From assembly GCF_018614205.1 (NCBI RefSeq), contig NZ_JAGGOS010000081.1, forward strand, positions 1 through 64,000: DNA of 64,000 bases. Reading direction: 5' to 3'. Below are positions 9,334 through 18,604 of the stretch, one piece after another. Positions within the stretch are counted from its first letter, which is position 1. The number at the start of each line of letters is the position of its first letter. The notes beneath the pieces were generated by a model that saw only the letters and a list, made by a program, of their open reading frames with translations, did not search any database and had not been told where the DNA came from. This stretch comes from Streptomyces sp. ISL-36 (GTDB lineage: Bacteria; Actinomycetota; Actinomycetes; Streptomycetales; Streptomycetaceae). The position numbers and the translations under genes were made by a program.

Positions 9334-10620
9334 TCACCAGGTGACGGGCAGTTCCCAGATGCCCTGGACGCCACCCGGTTCCTTGAGCGGGAGCGCCGCT
9401 GCCGGCACCGCGAGGCGCAGCCCCGGCAGCCGGCGGAACAGGGTGGACAGGGCGATCTCCATCTCGGCCCGGGCGAGGTTCTGCCCGATGCACTGGTGCA
9501 CTCCGTGGCCGAAGGAGATGTGGTGCCGCGCGCCGCGTGCCACGTCGAAGGCGTCGGCGCCCGGGAACGCGTCCTCGTCCCGGTTGGCCGTCGAGATGAC
9601 GACGATCACCCCGTCACCGGCCTTGATCTCGTGCCCGGCCAACTCGGTGTCGGTGGTCGCGAACCGGGCCACCCCGTCGGCGATGGCCATGTAGCGCAGC
9701 AGCTCCTCCACCGCCCCCGGCAGCAGGGTGGGGTCGGCCCGCAGCGCGGCCAGCTGGTCCGGGTTCCGCAGCAGCGTGAACACCCCGAGCGCGATCGCGC
9801 TGGCGGTGGTCTCGTGCCCGGCGACGAGCAGCAGCAGAGCGATGTCGACCAGGTCGCGGTGGGAGAGGTGGCCCGGCGTCAGCTGTTCGGCGATGAGCGT
9901 GTCGAGGAGGCCGTCGCCGGGCTCCTGCTCCTTGCGCCGGATCAGACCGTCCAGATAGGCGCTCAGCTGGGCGAACGCGTCCGCGCTGTCCTCCAGCGTG
10001 GTGGTGCCGGTGACCACCCGGCGCGACTGCTGTTCGAAGAAGGCGTGGTCGGTGTACGGGACGCCGAGCAGCTCGCAGATGACGATGGACGGTACGGGCA
10101 GGGCGAAGTCCGGCACCAGGTCGGCCACCGGCCCCTTGGCCTCGACGGCGTCGATCAGCTCGTCGACCAGGCGCTGGATGCCCGGTCGCAGCGCCGCCAC
10201 CTTCTTGACGGTGAACGTGGACAGCAGCATGCGGCGCTGGACGGTGTGCTCCGGCGGGTCCATCCCGATGAAGTTGCGCACCTTGCGGGCCGCCTCGAAG
10301 CGGGGCGCGGTGGCCGGATAGTGCGGGTGCACCCGGTCGGAGGAGAAGGTGGCCGCGTCGAGCAGCACCTTGCGGGCCTCCGCGTGCCCGCTGATCGCCC
10401 ACACCCGCCGGCCGTCGTACAGCTCCACGAGCGATACGGGCCCCTCCGCGCGGTAGCGGTCGTATCCGGCGGGCGGCTGGAAGGGGCAGCTTCGGGCCTG
10501 CGGATACGTGGGCAGGCCGCCCTCACCCGCCCCCGCCGTCCCCGTGGTTCCGGTCGTCCCAGCCGTCCCGGTCGTCCCAGCCGTCCCGGTCGTTCCGGTC
10601 GTTCCGGTCGTCTCTGTCAT
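9334..10620 (-). CDS. Cytochrome P450 monooxygenase (tailoring oxygenase)
   Basis: 428 aa, soluble bacterial class I P450. The heme-binding loop is FGHGVHQCIG with the thiolate Cys377; the I-helix oxygen-activating motif is AGHETT at 267-272; the K-helix ExxR is E306-R309. The ATG at 10620 overlaps the stop of the acyltransferase gene as ATGA, so translation is coupled. Residues 2-34 are a Thr/Gly/Ala tandem repeat encoded by 9-bp DNA repeats, not part of the fold. It presumably oxidises the polyketide scaffold with the neighbouring ferredoxin. Regiochemistry cannot be read from sequence. Confidence 0.95.
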   Translation of the reverse strand: MTETTGTTGTTGTAGTTGTAGTTGTTGTAGAGEGGLPTYPQARSCPFQPPAGYDRYRAEGPVSLVELYDGRRVWAISGHAEARKVLLDAATFSSDRVHPHYPATAPRFEAARKVRNFIGMDPPEHTVQRRMLLSTFTVKKVAALRPGIQRLVDELIDAVEAKGPVADLVPDFALPVPSIVICELLGVPYTDHAFFEQQSRRVVTGTTTLEDSADAFAQLSAYLDGLIRRKEQEPGDGLLDTLIAEQLTPGHLSHRDLVDIALLLLVAGHETTASAIALGVFTLLRNPDQLAALRADPTLLPGAVEELLRYMAIADGVARFATTDTELAGHEIKAGDGVIVVISTANRDEDAFPGADAFDVARGARHHISFGHGVHQCIGQNLARAEMEIALSTLFRRLPGLRLAVPAAALPLKEPGGVQGIWELPVTW

Positions 10621-11798
10621 TCCTTCGCCTCCAGGGTGGCGGTGCGCGGCACGGCCGCCGGCACGGGAGCGGGCGGTACGGGGCGGGGCGCGCCGAGCCT
10701 GCGGACCAGCGGGGTCTCCACCCAGCTGAAGAGCGCGTGCGCCAGGGAGAAGCTGACCAGGAACGCGGCGACCAGCAGCCCGGCTCCGGCCGCCACCGGC
10801 ACGTCCTGGTCGGCGAGCAGCCAGCGGTGCCCGTACGTCACGACCAGCCCGTGCACCATGTAGAACGCGAACGACAGCTCGCCCAGCCGGACCAGGACCC
10901 GCCCGCGCAACGGCGAACGGCTCGCCCGGACGTCGGAGAGCGCCGCCGCGGCCACCAGCGGGGTCAGCCACAGGGCGGCCGTGCCGGCGACCCCGTACAG
11001 GTACGGCACCAGCGAGTTGACGGCGTACCCGCCGACGGCGATCAGTGCGGCGGGCAGCAGCCCGAGCCGGGGCCAGACGCCCGCCAGCACCAGCCGGGCG
11101 GCGACCATGCCGAGGAGGAACTCCAGGGCGCGCACGGGCGGGAAGAAGTAGACGAACCAGATCTGTTCGAACGACAGCGTGCCGTCGTCGATGAACGGCA
11201 GCGGGGTCCCGGTGACGACATACTGGCCGATCACCGGCGCGACGACGGTGAACGCGCCGAGCGTGAGGGCCAGCGGCCACAGCCGGGCCACCGGTACGCG
11301 GTTGAGCAGCCGCAGCAGGAACGGGAAGCTCAGGTAGAAGAAGAGCTCGACCGACAGGGACCAGCTGACCGCGTTCATCGTGTTCGGCACGGTGATGTCG
11401 GGGAACCAGGCCTGGAGCAGGAAGAGGTTGGCCATGGTCCCCTTCGTGGTGAAGGGGTCGGCGGCGATCAGCATCACCACGGCCGCGAGGGCGAAGGTGA
11501 CGAGATGGTTGGGGTAGATCTTCGCCAGCCGGCGGCGCCAGACCCGGGGCGCGGTGTCGCCCGTCCGGGCCGACCAGGTCAGCACGAAGCCGCTGAGCAC
11601 GAAGAAGAAACTGACGCCGTAGAAACCGGCGTTGGCGAACACGTCACCGAGCGCCTCGCCCCCGGACCCTCCCACGAACCGGGTCTGCCAGGTGGTGTGG
11701 AAGGCGAAGACGAGCAGCGCCGCGATGAACCGGAGTCCCGTCAGGGACGGGAGTCTGGATGCGTGGGAGGGGGCGGAGGGGGGTGGTGGGCTGGGCAT
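10617..11798 (-). CDS. Membrane O-acyltransferase, acyltransferase-3 (OafA/MdmB) family
   Basis: 393 aa with about ten hydrophobic segments. The N-terminal signature SLTGLRFIAALLVFAFH (Arg and His ten residues apart) is the active-site helix of this family, and SWSLSVELFFYLSFP is the second family motif. GGAGGT lies seven bases before the ATG at 11798. Members move acetyl or other acyl groups from acyl-CoA onto hydroxyls of sugars or macrolides at the cytoplasmic membrane. Its overlap with the P450 gene suggests it acylates a hydroxyl that the P450 installs. Cell-surface modification is the alternative. Confidence 0.88.
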   Translation of the reverse strand: MPSPPPPSAPSHASRLPSLTGLRFIAALLVFAFHTTWQTRFVGGSGGEALGDVFANAGFYGVSFFFVLSGFVLTWSARTGDTAPRVWRRRLAKIYPNHLVTFALAAVVMLIAADPFTTKGTMANLFLLQAWFPDITVPNTMNAVSWSLSVELFFYLSFPFLLRLLNRVPVARLWPLALTLGAFTVVAPVIGQYVVTGTPLPFIDDGTLSFEQIWFVYFFPPVRALEFLLGMVAARLVLAGVWPRLGLLPAALIAVGGYAVNSLVPYLYGVAGTAALWLTPLVAAAALSDVRASRSPLRGRVLVRLGELSFAFYMVHGLVVTYGHRWLLADQDVPVAAGAGLLVAAFLVSFSLAHALFSWVETPLVRRLGAPRPVPPAPVPAAVPRTATLEAKE

Positions 11799-11865
11799 GG
11801 ACGGTGACCTCCGGCTGATGGCGGGAACGGGCGCGCTCAGGCTGACAGCCGCCAGTTGGCCGGAT

Positions 11866-13734
11866 CTAAAGCCGCTCTTGCGCCGTCGGCGCGTGCCCCA
11901 CCCCCGGGTCGGCCGTTCCCTCCGTCCGTACCGCGGCCCGGGCCCGCTTCGGCACCGCCTCCAGCAGGGTCCGCGTGTACGGATGGGAGGGCGCCGCGAA
12001 CACCTCGTCCACCGGGCCCGACTCCACGATCCGGCCGTCCTTCATCACCATCACCCGGGCACAGACCTCCCGTACCACGGCCAGGTCGTGCGAGATGAAC
12101 AGCGTCGCCAGGCCCAGCGATTCCTGGAGCTCCCGCAGCAGGTCGAGGACCTGTGCCTGTACGGAGACGTCCAGCGCCGACACCGGCTCGTCGCAGACCA
12201 GCAGCCGTGGCCCCGGCGCGAGGGCCCGGGCGATCGCCACTCGCTGGCGCTGCCCGCCGGACAGCGCCGAGGGGCGGCGCGCCAGATGGTCCCCGTCCAG
12301 TCCCACCTGGGTGAGGAGCCCGAGCGTGCGCGCGCGCCGCTCCTGACGCGGGACCCCCGCGGCGGCCAGCGCCTCGCCGACGATCCGCTCCACGCTCCAG
12401 CGCGGGTCGAAGGCGCTGAGCGGGTCCTGCGGCACCAGTTGCAGCGTGCCGCGCAGCGGACGCCGGTCCCGCTCGCGAGCCGTGCTCCACGCCCGTCCCG
12501 CCAGATGGATCTCCCCGGCGTCGGGCGCCACGAGGCCCAGCACCATCCGGGCCAGCGTGGATTTCCCCGACCCCGACTCACCGACCAGGCCGAGGGACTC
12601 GCCGGGCCGCAGCGTGAACGAGACCCCGGACACGGCGGTACGCCGACGGCCACCAGGCCCCTTGAACTCCTTGGCCAGATCCCGGGCGACGAGCAGGGGC
12701 TCGCCCGCGAGAACCCTCGCCGTCGACGCCCGGCCGGCGGGCCCGGTCGGCTCGGCCCGTTCCCGCCTGCCGCTCCCGGGTACGGCCGCGAGCAGCGCCC
12801 GCGTGTACGCGTGGCGCGGCCGTTCGAGCACGTCGGCCACCGGACCGGACTCCACGATCCGGCCGTCCTTCATCACCGCCACCCGGTCGGCCAGCGCCTC
12901 GACCACCGCCAGGTCATGGCTGATCAGCAGCAGCCCCGTGCCGCCCGCCTTCAACTCGCCCAGCAGGGCGAGGATCCGGGCCTGCACGGAGGCGTCCAGC
13001 GCGGTCGTCGGCTCGTCCGCGATGAGCACGCCCGGTTCGGCGGCGAGCGCCGAGGCGATCAGCGCCCGCTGGCGCAACCCCCCGGACAGCTGGTGCACAT
13101 GACTCGCCGCCCGCTCGGCCGGTTCGGGCACGCCGACCCGCTCCAGGAGCTCCACCACCCTCTCACCGGCTTGCGACCGGGGCACGATCCGGTGGGTCAG
13201 CAGTGGTTCGGCGATCTCCTTGCCCACCGGACGCAGGGGGTCGAGCGCCACCAGCGCGTCCTGCGCCACCAGGCCGATCCGCCGCCCCCGGACGGTCCGC
13301 CAGTCGCGGTCGCCGAAGCGGCGCGCGTCCTGCCCGAAGAGCCGCAGGTGCGCCGCGCTCACGGAGGCGGTGGGGCCGGCCAGGCCCAGGAGGCTGCGCG
13401 CGAGCGCGCTCTTGCCGGAACCGGACTCGCCGACGAGCGCCAGGCAGCGCCCGGCGGCCAGCGCCAGGGAGGCGCCGCGGACGGCGTGCACCTGGCCGGG
13501 TCCGGTGCCGAACCGGATGTCCAGGTCGGCCACTTCGATCAGCGGCCGGTCCTCCGTACCGCCGCCGCTCGTGACTCCCACCGTGCCTCCGTCCGTGGCT
13601 TCGTCCGTGGCTCTGTCCGTGCCTTTCTCCGTGGCTTCGGCCCCGGTGCCGTCCCCGGCCTTGGCCCTGGCTCCCTTCGTGGTCCCGACCGCCGCGGTCC
13701 GGGTACGGGTACGGGTCAGCCGCGTACCGGTCAT
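11866..13734 (-). CDS. Peptide-type ABC transporter, fused dual ATPase subunit
   Basis: 622 aa, two complete nucleotide-binding domains in one chain (DppD-DppF type). The first has GESGSGKS, signature LSGGLRQR and Walker B VLIADEP. The second has GESGSGKST, LSGGQRQR and LLVCDEP. The ATG at 13734 overlaps the upstream permease stop (ATGA). The first 60 residues are low-complexity Thr/Arg/Ala/Asp from short DNA repeats and lie outside the fold. With the two permeases and binding protein it forms a complete importer-type system. Abyssomicin clusters carry a four-gene ABC set (abyF1-F4) of the same make-up; whether it imports or exports there is not settled. Confidence 0.93.
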   Translation of the reverse strand: MTGTRLTRTRTRTAAVGTTKGARAKAGDGTGAEATEKGTDRATDEATDGGTVGVTSGGGTEDRPLIEVADLDIRFGTGPGQVHAVRGASLALAAGRCLALVGESGSGKSALARSLLGLAGPTASVSAAHLRLFGQDARRFGDRDWRTVRGRRIGLVAQDALVALDPLRPVGKEIAEPLLTHRIVPRSQAGERVVELLERVGVPEPAERAASHVHQLSGGLRQRALIASALAAEPGVLIADEPTTALDASVQARILALLGELKAGGTGLLLISHDLAVVEALADRVAVMKDGRIVESGPVADVLERPRHAYTRALLAAVPGSGRRERAEPTGPAGRASTARVLAGEPLLVARDLAKEFKGPGGRRRTAVSGVSFTLRPGESLGLVGESGSGKSTLARMVLGLVAPDAGEIHLAGRAWSTARERDRRPLRGTLQLVPQDPLSAFDPRWSVERIVGEALAAAGVPRQERRARTLGLLTQVGLDGDHLARRPSALSGGQRQRVAIARALAPGPRLLVCDEPVSALDVSVQAQVLDLLRELQESLGLATLFISHDLAVVREVCARVMVMKDGRIVESGPVDEVFAAPSHPYTRTLLEAVPKRARAAVRTEGTADPGVGHAPTAQERL

Positions 13735-14651
13735 GAGAAGGCCCGCCCTTCGGCTCGTGTCTGCGCGTGGCGGCCCACCACCGTCACCGCGAGGACCGTG
13801 CCGAGCAGCAGCAGTCCCGGGAAAAGGGCGATCCACCACGCCTGGTCCAGGAAGCCCTGGCCCTCGGTGAGCATCGCCCCCCACTCCGGGGTCGGCGGCT
13901 GCGCCCCGAGCCCCAGATAACTCAGCGCCGCCCCGGTCGAGATGGACGCTCCGAGCGTCACCGTGGCCAGGACGACCAGCGGCCCCAGCGTGTTCGGCAG
14001 CACATGACGTACGACGATCAGCGGCCGCCGCACACCGAGGGCGACGGCGGACTCCACGTACCCGGAGCGGCGCACCACCAGCGCCTGCGCCCGGACCACC
14101 CGGGCGAATCCCGGCGCGGTCCCGACGGCCACCGCGATCGTGGTCCCGGTGACGCCCTTGCCGGCCACCAGCACCACGAGCAGGGCGAGCAGCAGTCCGG
14201 GCAGGGCGAGGAGCACATCCGCCCCGCGCATCAGCAGGGTGTCGCCGAACCGCCCGGACAGCGCCGCGGCCAGCCCCCACACCACGGAGACGGCGACGCC
14301 CGCGCCCGTGGCGGCCGCTCCGATCGCCAGGGAGTAGCGGGTGCCGTGCACTACCCGGGCGAACACGTCCCGGCCCAGCTGGTCGGTGCCGAACCAGTGC
14401 GCGCCGTCCGGCGGCCGCAGCGCGTTGAGCGGATCGGTGTCGGTGGCGCCGACGCCCGTGAACAGCCCGGGCGCCAGCGCCGCGAGCAGGATCAGCAGGA
14501 GCACGGCCCCGGCCACCGCCACCCCCGGCCGGATGCGCATCCCCCGTATCCCCCCTCTTCGTCGTGTCTCTCGCGGCTCGCGCATCTCCGGTACCTCATG
14601 TCGCCGGCGTCGCCGGTGTCGCTCTCGTGCCGTCGGTGGTCGTGAACTCAT
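13731..14651 (-). CDS. Peptide-type ABC transporter permease (DppC-like)
   Basis: 306 aa. An Arg-rich cytoplasmic N-terminus is followed by a first membrane helix, then the periplasmic segment with HWFGTDQLGRDVFARVVHG, diagnostic for the DppC/OppC subfamily. An EAA-type loop (ESAVALGVRRPLIVVRHVLP) contacts the ATPase. The ATG at 14651 overlaps the preceding permease stop as ATGA, and its own stop overlaps the ATPase start the same way, so the two permeases and the ATPase are translationally coupled. Confidence 0.93.
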   Translation of the reverse strand: MSSRPPTARERHRRRRRHEVPEMREPRETRRRGGIRGMRIRPGVAVAGAVLLLILLAALAPGLFTGVGATDTDPLNALRPPDGAHWFGTDQLGRDVFARVVHGTRYSLAIGAAATGAGVAVSVVWGLAAALSGRFGDTLLMRGADVLLALPGLLLALLVVLVAGKGVTGTTIAVAVGTAPGFARVVRAQALVVRRSGYVESAVALGVRRPLIVVRHVLPNTLGPLVVLATVTLGASISTGAALSYLGLGAQPPTPEWGAMLTEGQGFLDQAWWIALFPGLLLLGTVLAVTVVGRHAQTRAEGRAFS

Positions 14652-15598
14652 GCGGCGGCCACCCCCGTTCCCTTGCGCAGCCGGGGATCCACCACGACGT
14701 ACAGCACCTCCACCAGCGCGCCGACCACGACGAAGGCGATGGCCGACAGCGTCACCACGCCCTGTACCACCGGCAGATCCCGGCCGCCGACCGCCTGCAG
14801 GGTGATCCGGCCGATCCCGGCGCGGGCGAAGACGTTCTCGACCACCACGGCGCCACCGAGGAGCGTGCCGGTGAACCAGCCCGCCAGCGTCAGCGCGGGC
14901 AGCGCCGCGTGCCGCAGGGCGTGCCGGGACCGTACGGTCGGCTCGCGCAGCCCACGGGCCCGGGCGGTGAGCGCGAACGGCTGCTCCAGCGCGTCCAGGA
15001 GTCCCTCCCGCATCACCTGTGCCAGGACGGCCGCGATCGGCAGCGCCAGCGTGAGCACCGGAAGCACCAGGGAGCGCGCGTCCCCGCTGTCGGAGACGGG
15101 GAACCAGCCGAGCCGGAAGGAGAACACCGTGAGGAGCATGATCCCGAACCAGAACGACGGGGTGGACACCACCACGAGCTCCAGCAGAGCCGACACCCGG
15201 CGCGGCCAGCGGGCCCGGCCGGTGGTCAGCACCGTCACCGCGACCGCGAGGACCAGGGCCACCAGTGTGGCCAGGAAAGCGAGTTGGAGGGTCGGCGCCA
15301 GCTGCTCCGCGAGCACCCGGGACACCGGCTGCTGGAGCTGGTACGAGTCACCCAGATCGCCCCTGGCGAGGCGGCCCAGATACGCCAGGTACTGCACGGC
15401 GAGCGGGTCGTCGAGCCCGTAGCGCTGCCGGATCTCCGCCCGCTGCTCCGCGTCGACCAGGGCCTGTGAGCCGACCACCGCGTCCACCGGGTCCCCCGGC
15501 ACCAGTTGCAGCACGACGAAGGCGCAGGTCGCCGCCCCCCAGACGACCAGGACCGCCGCGCCGAGCCGGGCGGCGAGGTACCGGACGGCCGCCGGCAT
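14648..15598 (-). CDS. Peptide-type ABC transporter permease (DppB-like)
   Basis: 316 aa, six predicted membrane helices. The opening AARLGAAVLVVWGAATCAFV helix and VVLQLVPGDPVD are typical of DppB/OppB, as is STPSFWFGIMLLTVFS. The start at 15598 shares one base with the binding-protein stop (TGATG). It pairs with the DppC-like permease to form the channel. Confidence 0.93.
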   Translation of the reverse strand: MPAAVRYLAARLGAAVLVVWGAATCAFVVLQLVPGDPVDAVVGSQALVDAEQRAEIRQRYGLDDPLAVQYLAYLGRLARGDLGDSYQLQQPVSRVLAEQLAPTLQLAFLATLVALVLAVAVTVLTTGRARWPRRVSALLELVVVSTPSFWFGIMLLTVFSFRLGWFPVSDSGDARSLVLPVLTLALPIAAVLAQVMREGLLDALEQPFALTARARGLREPTVRSRHALRHAALPALTLAGWFTGTLLGGAVVVENVFARAGIGRITLQAVGGRDLPVVQGVVTLSAIAFVVVGALVEVLYVVVDPRLRKGTGVAAA

Positions 15599-17241
15599 CA
15601 GCGGGCCTCGACCCAGGCGCCGTAGAACTCGGGCCACGCCGAGATCGACTGCCGTAGACCGTGCACCCGCCTGTTGACGCCGACCGTCGACTGCTCGACG
15701 TACAGGGGAACGACCGCGGCCTGGTCCAGCGACCAGCGCTGCACCTTCGCGTAGGAGGCGGCGCGCGCCGCGCTCTCCGGGGCTGCCTGGGCGTCCTTGA
15801 GCCAGGTGTCGACCCGCGGATCCGCGACCCGGGCGAAGTTGTGGCCGCCGCCCTCGGAGGTCTCGGTGGAGAGGAAGAAGTGGCTGAGGATGTCCCCGTC
15901 GGCCCGTGCCCATGAGGTCTCGACCACGTCGTAACGGCCGGCGTCCAGCCGTCCGGAAACCTCGACGGCGTCCGTGGAGGCCGCCAGGTCCAGCTTGATG
16001 CCGGCCTTCTTCAGCTCACCCTGCACGGCCTGGGAGAAGGTGCTCGGCTTGCCGTAGACGGGTGCCTCGACCGTGAGGGTCCTGCCGTTCTTCGTGCGGT
16101 AGCCCTCGCCGTCCCGCCCGGTCCAGCCTGCCTCGTCGAGCAGTTCGGCGGCTCGCTTCGGATCGTGCGGCCAGCTCTTCTCCAGCGTCGGGTCGTAACT
16201 GTGCGGGGTGGTGGGGGAGAGGGTGCTCCACGCGCGGACGCCGGTGCCCTGGAAGACGGAGCGGACGACGGCGTCGAGGTCGACGGCCCGCTGGAAGGCC
16301 CTGCGGACCCGGACGTCGGAGAACAGCGGGCTCTTGGTGTTCAGATAGAAGGCGTCGACGGCGCCGGGCACGGCCCGGGTGTCGAGCGTGAGTCGGGAGT
16401 CGCGCTTGACGAGGGCCGTCTGCTGGGCAGGTACGGCTCCGGCGGCGTCGACCTGGCCCGAGGTGAGCGCGCCGACGCGGGTGGCGTCCTCGGAGATGAA
16501 GCGGACTGTGAAGGAGTTCAGCCGGGCCGGGCCGGTGTGCCCCGCGCCTTCGGGGGCCCAGGCGTAGTCGGGGTTCCTGGTGTAGGCGCGCTGCTGACCC
16601 CGGGTGTAGGCACCGGCCTTGAACGGACCGCTGCCCACCGCGTCCTTGCCGGCGCACAGCCGGTCGGCGCCGGCCTTCAGCGACGCCGGGGCGGCGATGG
16701 CCAGGTAGGTGGTGCTGGCCGCCTGGAGGAAGGGGGCGTAGGGCCGGCTGAAGCGCACCTCCACCTCCGTCGGGCTCTTCACCGTCGTGCCCACGTAGGG
16801 GCCGAGGAGGCCGGCCGCGTACTGGGACTGCGTCTTCGCGGCGGTGACATGGTCGAAGTTGGCCTTGACGGCGGCCGCGTCCAGGCGGGTCCCGTCGTGG
16901 AAGGTGACGTCGTCGCGGAGTGTGAAGGTGTACGTCTTCCCGTCCGCGCCGGTCCGCCAGGACTTCGCGAGCCAGGGCTTCAGGTCGCCGTCCGGCGTCT
17001 GGTAGACGAGCGAGTCGAAGACCGGCCGCTGGACGAAGGCGGTGACGTCCTGGGCGCTGGTGTGCGGGTCCCAGCAGTCCGGTTCATGGTCCGTGGCGTA
17101 GACGAGGGAGCCGCCGGTCACCGGCCGGGCGCCGCCGGCCGGCGCCGGACCGCCGCCGGCCGAGCAGGCGGGGACGGCCACGGTGACGAGAGCGAGCGCG
17201 GACAGCAGGACGGCTCTGCGCGCCTGGCGAGGCGAGTGCAT
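15598..17241 (-). CDS. ABC transporter substrate-binding lipoprotein, family 5 (peptide/nickel type)
   Basis: 547 aa. The signal peptide ends in VPAC with Cys26 as the lipidation site; Pro before Ala is a slightly unusual lipobox. The mature chain has the family 5 pattern, including DNPD-like PDYAWAP, VGSGPFKAGAYTRG and RRAFQRAVD. GGAG lies five bases before the ATG at 17241. It is the first gene of the four-gene ABC set. Its ligand could be a peptide, a metal complex or the polyketide itself. Confidence 0.92.
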   Translation of the reverse strand: MHSPRQARRAVLLSALALVTVAVPACSAGGGPAPAGGARPVTGGSLVYATDHEPDCWDPHTSAQDVTAFVQRPVFDSLVYQTPDGDLKPWLAKSWRTGADGKTYTFTLRDDVTFHDGTRLDAAAVKANFDHVTAAKTQSQYAAGLLGPYVGTTVKSPTEVEVRFSRPYAPFLQAASTTYLAIAAPASLKAGADRLCAGKDAVGSGPFKAGAYTRGQQRAYTRNPDYAWAPEGAGHTGPARLNSFTVRFISEDATRVGALTSGQVDAAGAVPAQQTALVKRDSRLTLDTRAVPGAVDAFYLNTKSPLFSDVRVRRAFQRAVDLDAVVRSVFQGTGVRAWSTLSPTTPHSYDPTLEKSWPHDPKRAAELLDEAGWTGRDGEGYRTKNGRTLTVEAPVYGKPSTFSQAVQGELKKAGIKLDLAASTDAVEVSGRLDAGRYDVVETSWARADGDILSHFFLSTETSEGGGHNFARVADPRVDTWLKDAQAAPESAARAASYAKVQRWSLDQAAVVPLYVEQSTVGVNRRVHGLRQSISAWPEFYGAWVEAR

Positions 17242-17297
17242 ACGTACTCCGGGACGGTTGACGGGTGCGGGGACCGTGTCCACTGTCGCGAGCGGGA

Positions 17298-18389
17298 CTA
17301 AAGCCGGACTGAACCGTCGTCCGCGCCCTGCGCGTGGACGACGGTGCCGTCCGCGGCCTCGGGCCCCGCGCCGTCCGCCGGTCCGGTTCCCCGGGCGGCC
17401 TCGGCGAGCAGTTCGAAGGAGCGCAGCCGGTCCTCCTGGTCGTGCACCACCGTGAGGGCCATGACCTCGTCGGCGCCGGTCCGTGCGAGGAGCGCGGCCA
17501 GCTTGTCGCGGACCGTGTCCGGTGCGCCGATCAGCTGCGGTGCCACCAGCTCGTCCAGGAAGCTCCGTTCGGCCGCGCTGTACGCGTGTGCCGCCGCCGT
17601 ACGGGTGGAGGGGAAGGCGTCGAAGCGGCGGACCGTACGCATCCGTATCTTGCCCAGCAGGTACGGCGAGGCGACCGCGCGCGCCGCCTCGTCGGTCTCG
17701 GCGACCGTGACCAGGACGGAGACGAGCGTACGGGGCCGGTCCAGGTGCGCCGAGGGCCGGAACGAAGCGCGGTAGCGGTCCAGTGCGAAGGCCGAGGCGT
17801 GCGGATTGATCTGGTGCGCGAAGGCGTACGGCAGGCCCAGCGCTCCGGCGGCCTCCGCGCTGGCGGGGCTGGAGCCGAGCATCCACAGGTCGGGCCGCCC
17901 GTCGGCGGCGGGGACGGCGACGATGCCGGAGTCGGGGTCGCCGGGGGCGAAGTAGCCGCCGAGCTCGGCGATCTGGCGCGGGAAGTCGTCCTCGCCGCGG
18001 TCCGGCGACCGGCGCAGGGCGCGGGCGGTGACCGGGTCGGTGCCCGGCGCGCGGCCCAGGCCGAGGTCGATCCGGCCCGGATGCAGGGCCTCCAGGGTGC
18101 CGAACTGCTCGGCGACCACCAGCGGCGCGTGGTTGGGCAGCAGGACACCGCCCGAGCCGACCCGCAGGGTGCTCGTGGCGGCGGCGAGCCGGCCGATGAG
18201 GATGCCGGGCGCGGAGGTGGCGAGGCTGCGGGTGTTGTGGTGCTCCGCGACCCAGTAGCGGTGGTAGCCGAGGGCCTCGACGCGCGGGGCGAGGGCCACG
18301 GTGTCGCGCAGCGCGGCGGTGGCGGAGCCGTCCTCGAAGACGGGCACCACGTCGAGGACGGAGAGCGGGATACGGCCGGGGCTGGTCAT
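17298..18389 (-). CDS. Luciferase-like flavin-dependent monooxygenase
   Basis: 363 aa TIM-barrel of the luciferase-like group 1 oxidoreductases. Diagnostic stretches are YHRYWVAEHHN, RLAAATSTLRVGSGGVLLPNHAPL and the EALHPGRIDLGLGRAPGTD region. GGAG lies seven bases before the ATG at 18389. Such enzymes use reduced FMN supplied by a separate reductase, and a matching reductase gene sits at 20870-21385. The pair corresponds to AbyE/AbyZ of abyssomicin clusters, where two-component flavin oxygenases act late on the scaffold. The C-terminal 30 residues are disordered Ala/Gly/Asp. Confidence 0.9.
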   Translation of the reverse strand: MTSPGRIPLSVLDVVPVFEDGSATAALRDTVALAPRVEALGYHRYWVAEHHNTRSLATSAPGILIGRLAAATSTLRVGSGGVLLPNHAPLVVAEQFGTLEALHPGRIDLGLGRAPGTDPVTARALRRSPDRGEDDFPRQIAELGGYFAPGDPDSGIVAVPAADGRPDLWMLGSSPASAEAAGALGLPYAFAHQINPHASAFALDRYRASFRPSAHLDRPRTLVSVLVTVAETDEAARAVASPYLLGKIRMRTVRRFDAFPSTRTAAAHAYSAAERSFLDELVAPQLIGAPDTVRDKLAALLARTGADEVMALTVVHDQEDRLRSFELLAEAARGTGPADGAGPEAADGTVVHAQGADDGSVRL

Positions 18390-18461
18390 CGGAGGACTCC
18401 TTGCGGTTCCTGGTGCGGTGGCCTTGCGGGTTCTCTGTGCGGTGGCCTTGTGGTGGCTTTG

Positions 18462-18530
18462 CGGTGCTTGGTGCTTGGTGCTTGGTGCTTGGTGCTCGGT
18501 GCTCGGTGTGTGTTGTGTGGTGCTTGGTGT
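18462..18530. repeat. Short tandem repeat (7-bp, ggtgctt)
   Basis: Five to six contiguous ggtgctt/ggtgctc units, then degenerate ggtgtgt copies, in the 216-bp gap between the exporter and the monooxygenase. On the coding strand this lies in the monooxygenase leader. The preceding 60 bp repeat gcggtggccttg in the same style. Confidence 0.85.
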
Positions 18531-18551
18531 GTGGCGCGGGTGAGGGAGGGA

Positions 18552-18591
18552 CCGGCCGGGCGCCGCGACGGGGTTCACGGCGCCCGGCCGG
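18552..18591 (-). terminator. Strong hairpin terminator after the exporter gene
   Basis: A perfect 14-bp inverted repeat (18552-18565 with 18578-18591) has a 12-base loop and lies 14 bases past the exporter stop codon. There is no U-run, which is common in Streptomyces. It separates the exporter from the downstream monooxygenase gene. Confidence 0.85.
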
Positions 18592-18604
18592 AGCTGAGAG
18601 GGCG

